The notes under the pieces: generated by a model
What the model was told of the DNA's origin: nothing
Databases searched by the model: none
What the model saw: only the letters and a program-made list of their open reading frames with translations
Source: Vibrio coralliirubri
Lineage (GTDB): Bacteria; Pseudomonadota; Gammaproteobacteria; Enterobacterales; Vibrionaceae
Assembly (NCBI RefSeq): GCF_024347375.1
Contig: NZ_AP025470.1
Span: forward strand, 2,604,001 to 2,668,000
Length of the DNA stretch: 64,000 nucleotides
Direction of reading: 5' to 3'
In this document: piece after piece, positions 58,201 through 64,000 of the stretch
How positions within the stretch are numbered: the stretch's first letter is position 1
How the letters are laid out: each line of letters opens with the position of its first letter
Position numbers and translations under genes: made by a program

Positions 58201-61200
58201 CATTGGCTTCGGGCAACGTCACCGAAAAGACTGAGATTGTTGAAGTGAAAGTTGAAGTCGAGAAAATCGTGGAAAAAGAAGTGATTAAAACAGAAATCAT
58301 TGAAGTACCTGTTGCTGCTCCTCAAGCTTCAAATGTACAACAGTCAGCTGCTCCAGCACCAAGTGCACAAGTAGCAACAGCAACTCAGCAGCCTCAAGTA
58401 GCACAACCTGCACCAGCGACTATTCAGCCAACAGCTTCAGTAACGGTTGATGAATCTTCACTGCAATCGTTCTTCAATGCTCAACAACAAGCAGCAGAAG
58501 TACATCAGCAGTTCCTTGCGATTCCTCAACAATACGGTGACACGTTCAACACCCTAATGTCTGAGCAAGCGAAAATGGCAACAGCAGGCGTAGCAATTCC
58601 TGAGAACCTGCAACGTTCTATGGAGATGTTCCACCAGCACCAAGCTGAAACGCTAAAAGCTCACGCTCATTACCTAGAAATGCAAGCACACAGCAACAAC
58701 TCAGCACTTAATATGCTGACGCAAGGTTCAGTACAAACGGCACAACCAACCTTCGTTGCGCCAGCAAATGCTCAACCAGCGATTCAGGCTCCAGCGACTC
58801 CAGCAGCTATCGTCCAACAGCCTGTGGCTCAAGTACAAACTGCTCCTGTACAAGCGGCGCCAGTTCAAGCTGCACCGCTTCAAAAGACAGCAGCTCAACA
58901 AGCTCCAGTACAGAAAGTCGTTCCTGCACCACAAGTAGTGGCTCAAGCAGCAGCACCTGTTGCAGCTCAGCCTGTGCCAGTTAAAGCGCAGCCGGCTCCT
59001 GTCGCTGCACCAGTAGCAGTACAATCAGCCGATGCTGAAAAAGTGATGCTAGAAGTGGTCGCTGAGAAAACGGGTTACCCAACGGAAATGCTTGATCTAG
59101 AAATGGACATGGAAGCAGACCTTGGTATCGACTCAATCAAGCGCGTAGAGATCCTTGGTACCGTTCAAGACGAAATGCCAAACCTACCTGAGCTGAACCC
59201 TGAAGATTTAGCTGAGTGTCGTACTCTTGGCGAAATCGTTACTTACATGAACAGCAAGATGCCTGCAACTGCGCCTGTTGCAGCACAGCCAAGCGCAACC
59301 GCTCCTGTTCAAGCAGCTAACGGTCTTGATGCAAAAGTCGTTCAACAAACCATGCTAGAAGTGGTTGCTGAGAAGACAGGTTACCCAACGGAAATGCTTG
59401 ATCTAGAAATGGATATGGAAGCAGACCTTGGCATCGATTCAATCAAGCGTGTTGAGATTCTTGGTACGGTTCAAGATGAACTGCCTACCCTTCCAGAACT
59501 AAACCCTGAAGACTTAGCTGAGTGTCGTACTCTTGGCGAAATCGTTGACTACATGAACAGTAAACTTCCGACTTCTGCACCAGTTGCAGCACAAACGGAA
59601 GTAGTGGCGCCAGCAGCATCTAACAACGGACTAGATGCGGCTGTCGTTCAAAAAACCATGTTAGAAGTAGTCGCAGAGAAGACGGGCTACCCGACTGAAA
59701 TGCTAGACCTAGCAATGGACATGGAAGCTGACCTTGGTATCGACTCAATCAAGCGTGTTGAAATTCTAGGTACAGTTCAAGACGAGCTACCGACTCTTCC
59801 AGAACTGAACCCTGAAGACCTCGCTGAGTGTCGTACTCTAGGCGAGATAGTCGACTACATGAACAGTAAGCTTCCGGCTTCTGCTCCAGTAGCGGCTCAA
59901 GCATCTGCACCAGTACAAGCAGTATCAAACGGTTTAAACGCAGAACAAGTTCAAAGCACAATGCTGAGCGTAGTGGCTGATAAAACAGGCTACCCAACAG
60001 AAATGCTCGACCTAGCAATGGACATGGAAGCAGACCTTGGCATCGACTCAATCAAACGTGTTGAGATCCTTGGTACAGTTCAAGACCAGCTACCAACGCT
60101 GCCAGAGCTGAACCCTGAAGACCTAGCTGAGTGTCGTACTCTGGGTGAAATCGTTGCTTACATGAACAGCAAGCTAGGCGCTAATGAAGCTCCTAACGCA
60201 GCACCTGTTTCAGATTCAGTTGTAGAAAGCACGAGCAACGACCTAAACCCTGCTCATGTTCAATCAACCATGATGGAAGTAGTTGCCGACAAAACAGGTT
60301 ACCCAGCAGAAATGCTCGACCTAGCGATGGACATGGAAGCAGACCTTGGTATCGACTCTATCAAACGCGTTGAAATTCTAGGTACAGTTCAAGACCAACT
60401 ACCAACGCTGCCAGAGCTAAACCCTGAAGACCTAGCTGAGTGTCGTACGCTTGGTGAAATCGTTACCTACATGCAAAGCAAGCTATCCGCTGCTGCACCC
60501 GTAGCGACTCCAAAAGTTGAATCAGTAACGCCTATCGCAGAAACAGCGACAGCGGAACTTCCTCCACACAATGAGGTAGCGCTAAAAAAGCTACCAGCGG
60601 CAGATAAACTCGTCGATTGTTTCTCAAAAGACGCTTGTGTCGTGATCACAGATGATGGTCACAACGCTGGTGTTCTAGCAGAAAAGTTGACCGCTAACGG
60701 CATCCAAGTTGCTGTAGTGCGTAGTGCTCTTTCTGCCGCGTCACCTTTAAACAGTGAAATCGCAAGCTACACACTCGACAGCATTGACGATGCTGGTGTG
60801 ACTTCGGTTATTAACGACATCGAAGCAGACCTTAAAACGTCGAACAAAGTGATTTCTGGCTTCATTCACCTACAAGCTATCGTTGATGCAAAACAAAGCA
60901 ACGAGCGAGCGGTTAACTTGAATGCAGACTCAAGAACTTCATTGACGACAGCGTTCTTATTCGCCAAGCACCTAAATGGCCAACTGAATGCAGTTTCTGG
61001 TCGTAGCGTGTTCTTCACACTAAGCCGTATCGATGGTGGCTTTGGTTACCTAGATACTAAGCAACTAGCGAATGCAGAGCTTAACCAAGCGGCTCTATCT
61101 GGTCTCACTAAGACACTGAGCCATGAATGGTCAAACGTGTTCTGCCGCGCATTGGATGCTGACGCTTCGATTGATGCTCGTCATCTTGCTGAAGCAATCA

Positions 61201-63131
61201 CAGGCGAACTGTTCGATATCGATACCAACACGGTTGAAATCGGCCTTAGCCATACGGAAAACGGTGAATCTGGTCGTTCAACATTGATTGCTGCAACACC
61301 AGGTGCTGCACAAACGAAGAACACAGGCGCTCAACTCACCAAGAGCGACAAAGTTCTGGTGACGGGTGGTGCTAAAGGCGTGACGTTTGAATGTGCACTA
61401 ACACTTGCTAAGCAATGTAAGTCTCACTTCATTCTTGCAGGTCGTAGTAAGCATATTACTTCAGCTGAGCTACCTCAGTGGGCACAAGGCAAGCAAGAGA
61501 AAGATCTAAAACCAGCGGCTATCGCTCACCTACAAGCAACCGGTGACAAACCAACACCGAAGAAAGTAGATGCCTTGCTAAAACCGGTATTGAGCAGCCT
61601 TGAAATCAACGCAGCACTTACTGCTTTCAACGAGATTGGCGCAAGCGCTGAATACCTAAGCCTAGATGTATCGAACCATGAGTCAGTAGCGAAAACACTG
61701 GCCAATTTCGACGGCATCACGGGTCTTATCCACGGTGCAGGCGTACTGGCTGACAAACATATTCAAGATAAAACGCTTGATGAACTGAACATGGTTTACG
61801 GCACGAAAGTGGGCGGACTAGAAGCAGTTCTTGGTGGTTTTGATAGCAGCAAGCTAAAACTGATTGCGATGTTCTCTTCGGCGGCGGGTTTCTACGGAAA
61901 CACAGGCCAAAGTGACTACTCGATGTCTAACGAGATCCTAAACAAAGCGGCTCTGCAATTGTCTGCGCGTAACCCTCAAGCGAAAGTGATGAGCTTCAAC
62001 TGGGGACCATGGGACGGTGGCATGGTGAACGCAGCACTGAAACGTATGTTCACAGAGCGCGGTGTTTACGTGATTCCTCTTCAGGCAGGTGCGGAGCTAT
62101 TTAGTTCTCAACTACTGAACGAAACTGGCATTCAATTGCTGGTTGGTACGAGCATGCAAGGTTCTGACAACAAGGAAGCTGCTGTAAAAAAGCTTAATGC
62201 GGAGTCTGTGCATCTTGCAGAGAGTCCGCTGAATACAAGCATTACTGTGACACGTCATCTTGATCCAAAGGCATTGCCTTTCATTCAAGATCACTGCATT
62301 GCCGGTAACCCAGTGTTACCGACAGTGTGTGCCATCCAATGGATGCGTGAAGTCGCTGAGCAACTGTTAGGGGTGAACGTTAGCGTTCACAACTACAAAC
62401 TGCTGAAAGGTGTGATTTTTGATACTGATGAAGTGCAAGAGCTGAAACTGGTTCTTTCCTCTGATGCTAAATCAAAAGGTCAGCTAAAAGCAGTGATCAG
62501 TTGCCAAGAACGACCACAGTATCAAGCTCAGTTGCAAGTTGCCTCTGTGCAAGTGTCTGAAGATGTTCAACAAGCGTCGACAAAGCGCTTTAAAGCCAAC
62601 ACTTCAGCACCTGTAACAACGGCACAAGCTCTATACAGTGACGGCACTCTGTTTCATGGACCAAGACTGCAAGGTATTACCTCAGTTGAACGTTTTGACG
62701 ACTTAGGCTTATTGGCTCAATGCCAGTTGCCTCAGATTGAAAACAGCGACTGCGGATCATTTATTCCCAAGCAAGGTTTTGGTGATAGCCAACCATTTGC
62801 TGAAGATTATCTGTTGCAAGCCATGTTGGTATGGGCTCGATTGAAATACGGCGCGGCAAGCCTACCGTCTGCAATCGGTGAGTTTGTTTGTTACGCACCG
62901 ATGCACAATGGTGACCAAGGTCGGCTAGAACTGAGCGTGATAAAAAGCACGGCTCGTTCACTGCAAGCTGATATCTCGCTTTACCACCAAGATGGTCGTT
63001 TAAGCACGGTAATGAAAGGTGCCAAAGTCACCATCAGCAAGAGCTTAAACGACGCATTTTTGCCGAAGTCTAGCTCAGCAGTATCGAAGAAAGAGGCTAA
63101 TAAGAACCTAGAGAAGGAGCAATTGTCATAG
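55287..63131 (+). CDS. pfaA: PUFA synthase subunit PfaA (KS-AT-5xACP-KR-DH)
   Basis: Iterative polyketide-synthase-like subunit that builds eicosapentaenoic-type polyunsaturated fatty acids without oxygen. 2614 residues. Ketosynthase (about 25-480) with C223 in DAACAGSL, and the His motifs EAHGTGT and KSQIGHTKST. Malonyl-CoA acyltransferase (about 590-900) with S697 in AGHSFGEL. An Ala/Pro/Gln-rich linker leads to five ACPs with serines at 1283, 1385, 1487, 1588 and 1691 (DLGIDSIKRVEI). Ketoreductase with TGGAKGVT near 2026 and Y2211; C-terminal hot-dog dehydratase-like region with H2336 (QDHCIAGNPVLP). GGAG is 7 nt upstream of the ATG. The pfaB start overlaps the stop. Confidence 0.97.
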   Translation: MSQPEKNTPESVDDTRLNKRLKDMPIAIVGMASMFANSRYLNKFWDLISEKIDAITEVPDTHWRPEDYYDSDRTTPDKSYCKRGGFIPEVDFNPMEFGLPPNILELTDTSQLLSLIVAKEVLEDAKLPEGYDRDKIGITLGVGGGQKIAQSLNARLQYPVLKKVFKSSGINDEDSEMLIKKFQDQYIHWEENSFPGSLGNVISGRIANRFDLGGINCVVDAACAGSLAAMRMALSELVEGRSEMMITGGVCTDNSPTMYMSFSKTPAFTTNETIQPFDIDSKGMMIGEGIGMVALKRLEDAERDGDRIYSVIKGVGSSSDGKFKSIYAPRPEGQAKALKRAYDDAGFAPHTLGLLEAHGTGTAAGDVAEFGGLNSVFSENNEEKQHIALGSVKSQIGHTKSTAGTAGLIKAALALHHKVLPPTINVSAPNPKLDIENSPFYLNTQTRPWMKRVDGTPRRAGISSFGFGGTNFHVVLEEYTPEHARGDKYRQRQVPQTLLFSAESRQALINELKQVSTQVTDAAFKLEALAEQHALREVDAKQARLGLVVTDQADLQAQLTQAVSMLESQTKTHWQMPNGTSYRESALIAENGTGKVAALFAGQGSQYLNMGRELACHYPEMRQQLAQADQVFGQHKKTALSQILFPIPTFTPEATKAQEAVLTNTANAQSAIGTVSMGQFDIMTQAGFKADMVAGHSFGELSALCASGVISQDDYYQLAFARGDAMAATPEQGDSGTMFAVILDADKLPAVESCISQFEGVSIANYNAPTQLVIAGPTATVQQAAQALTEQGFKAIALPVSGAFHTPLVAHAQKPFAAAIDKASFSAPTLPLYSNATGKLHSKDAKAIKKAFKQHMLQSVRFSEQIEAMYEAGARVFVEFGPKNILQKLVEKTLADKNEELYAISINPSPKGDSDQQLRLAAVQLCVAGVSLDNIDPYQADIAEPAKASPMNIKLNATNYISPATRKKMDQSLASGNVTEKTEIVEVKVEVEKIVEKEVIKTEIIEVPVAAPQASNVQQSAAPAPSAQVATATQQPQVAQPAPATIQPTASVTVDESSLQSFFNAQQQAAEVHQQFLAIPQQYGDTFNTLMSEQAKMATAGVAIPENLQRSMEMFHQHQAETLKAHAHYLEMQAHSNNSALNMLTQGSVQTAQPTFVAPANAQPAIQAPATPAAIVQQPVAQVQTAPVQAAPVQAAPLQKTAAQQAPVQKVVPAPQVVAQAAAPVAAQPVPVKAQPAPVAAPVAVQSADAEKVMLEVVAEKTGYPTEMLDLEMDMEADLGIDSIKRVEILGTVQDEMPNLPELNPEDLAECRTLGEIVTYMNSKMPATAPVAAQPSATAPVQAANGLDAKVVQQTMLEVVAEKTGYPTEMLDLEMDMEADLGIDSIKRVEILGTVQDELPTLPELNPEDLAECRTLGEIVDYMNSKLPTSAPVAAQTEVVAPAASNNGLDAAVVQKTMLEVVAEKTGYPTEMLDLAMDMEADLGIDSIKRVEILGTVQDELPTLPELNPEDLAECRTLGEIVDYMNSKLPASAPVAAQASAPVQAVSNGLNAEQVQSTMLSVVADKTGYPTEMLDLAMDMEADLGIDSIKRVEILGTVQDQLPTLPELNPEDLAECRTLGEIVAYMNSKLGANEAPNAAPVSDSVVESTSNDLNPAHVQSTMMEVVADKTGYPAEMLDLAMDMEADLGIDSIKRVEILGTVQDQLPTLPELNPEDLAECRTLGEIVTYMQSKLSAAAPVATPKVESVTPIAETATAELPPHNEVALKKLPAADKLVDCFSKDACVVITDDGHNAGVLAEKLTANGIQVAVVRSALSAASPLNSEIASYTLDSIDDAGVTSVINDIEADLKTSNKVISGFIHLQAIVDAKQSNERAVNLNADSRTSLTTAFLFAKHLNGQLNAVSGRSVFFTLSRIDGGFGYLDTKQLANAELNQAALSGLTKTLSHEWSNVFCRALDADASIDARHLAEAITGELFDIDTNTVEIGLSHTENGESGRSTLIAATPGAAQTKNTGAQLTKSDKVLVTGGAKGVTFECALTLAKQCKSHFILAGRSKHITSAELPQWAQGKQEKDLKPAAIAHLQATGDKPTPKKVDALLKPVLSSLEINAALTAFNEIGASAEYLSLDVSNHESVAKTLANFDGITGLIHGAGVLADKHIQDKTLDELNMVYGTKVGGLEAVLGGFDSSKLKLIAMFSSAAGFYGNTGQSDYSMSNEILNKAALQLSARNPQAKVMSFNWGPWDGGMVNAALKRMFTERGVYVIPLQAGAELFSSQLLNETGIQLLVGTSMQGSDNKEAAVKKLNAESVHLAESPLNTSITVTRHLDPKALPFIQDHCIAGNPVLPTVCAIQWMREVAEQLLGVNVSVHNYKLLKGVIFDTDEVQELKLVLSSDAKSKGQLKAVISCQERPQYQAQLQVASVQVSEDVQQASTKRFKANTSAPVTTAQALYSDGTLFHGPRLQGITSVERFDDLGLLAQCQLPQIENSDCGSFIPKQGFGDSQPFAEDYLLQAMLVWARLKYGAASLPSAIGEFVCYAPMHNGDQGRLELSVIKSTARSLQADISLYHQDGRLSTVMKGAKVTISKSLNDAFLPKSSSAVSKKEANKNLEKEQLS

Positions 63132-64000
63132 TGACTGTTCCTACTAATAAAGCGATGCCATTGCGCATCGCTCTTTTAGCTCAGCCAGCAAACGCAACTG
63201 AGCTTTCTGCCGACTTATTATCTTCATTCCCTGAAATGGTTTCTGTTGTGGTTGATGGCAATTTTAATCAAGCACTTACTCAAGCAATTGAGGCAGTCCA
63301 TCAAGGTAGTGCTGTTAAGCTCTGTTTGGATCATCACTCTCCATCATTGGTGATGTTGAGTGCACTGACCGCTGCTAAGAATAAGATTCACCCACACGCT
63401 TATCTAGCGAGTTTTGTAGATGCCGCTACCGAAGATAGCGTTCAGCTTTCTCTGAATATTGCACGCCGCCCCGCTGCAGATTTAAGCCATCAACAGCAAT
63501 ACTCAGCCCTATCTGCTTCGCAGCAGTTTAATGAATTGTTGAATATGGTTAATGCGATATCGAGCCGTTCATTACCGAGCCATTATTGGTTCACTGAGCC
63601 GAACAAAGCTCGTGTTGCTTCATTGACCTTCAATGACGATAGCCAACAATCTACCAGCCTGATATTGACTCAAGCGACCGGTTTGCACGAACCAAAGCCA
63701 TTGCTATCCAGCGAGCGTTTGATGTTTGTGGTTTCTGGCAATGACCAAGCTGAATTGGTTTCTCAGCTAGCCTCATTAAGAGATGAGCTTAAATACATTA
63801 GCGATTTGGCGGACAGCGAACTTGCTATCGCCAGCTTGATGCATTCAAACCTAAGTCATTTCCAAAGTGTTCAACACAATGTTGACCTTGGCGCGAATAT
63901 CGTGATTCAGGCAGCTTCAATTGATGCTGCGCTACAAGAGCTCACAGCGCTAGAAAATGCGTTGCCAAAAGTAATGGCCGACAATAGCCAATACAAGACT
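63131..64000 (+). CDS. pfaB: PUFA synthase subunit PfaB, partial (3' end outside window)
   Basis: N-terminal 290 codons, open to the window edge. The GTG at 63131 shares its first base with the pfaA stop (TAGTG), giving translational coupling; GGAG lies upstream in pfaA. It begins MTVPTNKAMPLRIALLAQPA. An internal ATG at 63155 is an alternative start. The visible part matches the N-terminal, ketosynthase-like non-catalytic region of PfaB; the acyltransferase domain expected near residues 400-700 is beyond the window. PfaB influences which PUFA is made. Confidence 0.88.
   Translation, partial: MTVPTNKAMPLRIALLAQPANATELSADLLSSFPEMVSVVVDGNFNQALTQAIEAVHQGSAVKLCLDHHSPSLVMLSALTAAKNKIHPHAYLASFVDAATEDSVQLSLNIARRPAADLSHQQQYSALSASQQFNELLNMVNAISSRSLPSHYWFTEPNKARVASLTFNDDSQQSTSLILTQATGLHEPKPLLSSERLMFVVSGNDQAELVSQLASLRDELKYISDLADSELAIASLMHSNLSHFQSVQHNVDLGANIVIQAASIDAALQELTALENALPKVMADNSQYKT

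Noticed and set aside
58728..59024. 98-codon minus-strand ORF rich in Cys, Trp, Arg and Ser
   Set aside because: Antisense to the Ala/Pro/Gln-rich linker of pfaA; its biased composition is a by-product of the repeated codons.

Overview
This window looks like a chromosomal segment of a marine Vibrio, plausibly of the Splendidus type (genus from gene content and order, species-level placement is inference). The ffs-ybaZ(atl)-ybaY-tesB block, the decR gene and the tig-clpP-clpX-lon-hupB-ppiD-ybaV-like block match the gammaproteobacterial/E. coli order. A rhombosortase, a complete men operon, dctPQM with dctBD, seven tRNA-Tyr copies and a pfa polyunsaturated fatty acid synthase locus fit Vibrionaceae.

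Layout. (1) 1-2395: one end of a Tn7-like transposon (tnsB cut by the window edge, tnsA, terminal repeats), sitting directly downstream of the signal recognition particle RNA gene ffs (2416-2521, minus strand). ffs is a known attachment site of CRISPR-associated (type I-F3) Tn7-like transposons, so a CAST is the leading hypothesis, but no cas or tniQ gene is inside the window. (2) 2714-8327: housekeeping genes (atl, ybaY, tesB, decR with a divergent PLP-dependent cysteine desulfhydrase-like gene, DUF1244). (3) 8402-9827: a complete IS3-family element inserted in the loop of an intergenic terminator. (4) 9898-14087: an RND efflux permease and its periplasmic adaptor. (5) 14651-15858: seven tandem tRNA-Tyr(GUA) genes. 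(6) 16034-24044: Tim44-like protein, TetR + MFS/acyltransferase fusion, YeiH, LysR, NagE-like PTS permease, and two small unlisted ORFs. (7) 24169-31575: menaquinone operon menF-D-H-B-C-E on the minus strand. (8) 31857-36878: alaA, yfbR, dGTPase-like, tapT, rhombosortase, ComEA-like. (9) 37104-45526: protein quality control genes ppiD, hupB, lon, clpX, clpP, tig. (10) 46167-52957: C4-dicarboxylate sensing (dctBD) and TRAP transport (dctPQM), with a sigma-54 promoter in front of dctP that fits the DctD activator. (11) 53304-64000: a YbgC-like thioesterase, the phosphopantetheinyl transferase pfaE, and pfaA (five tandem ACPs) plus the start of pfaB.

The genes connect functionally in several places: DctB/DctD should drive dctPQM from the -24/-12 promoter; PfaE should activate the five ACPs of PfaA; DecR should control the divergent cysteine-degrading enzyme; and a sequence very like a FadR operator lies in the long pfaA leader, suggesting that PUFA synthesis is tied to fatty acid status.

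The most notable items for follow-up are the Tn7-like/CAST end at ffs, whose terminus appears to rebuild the 3' half of the ffs terminator; the palindrome in front of tnsA; the FadR-like site before pfaA; and the tRNA-Tyr array that grew by two-gene units. All positions were read by eye; no database search was run.
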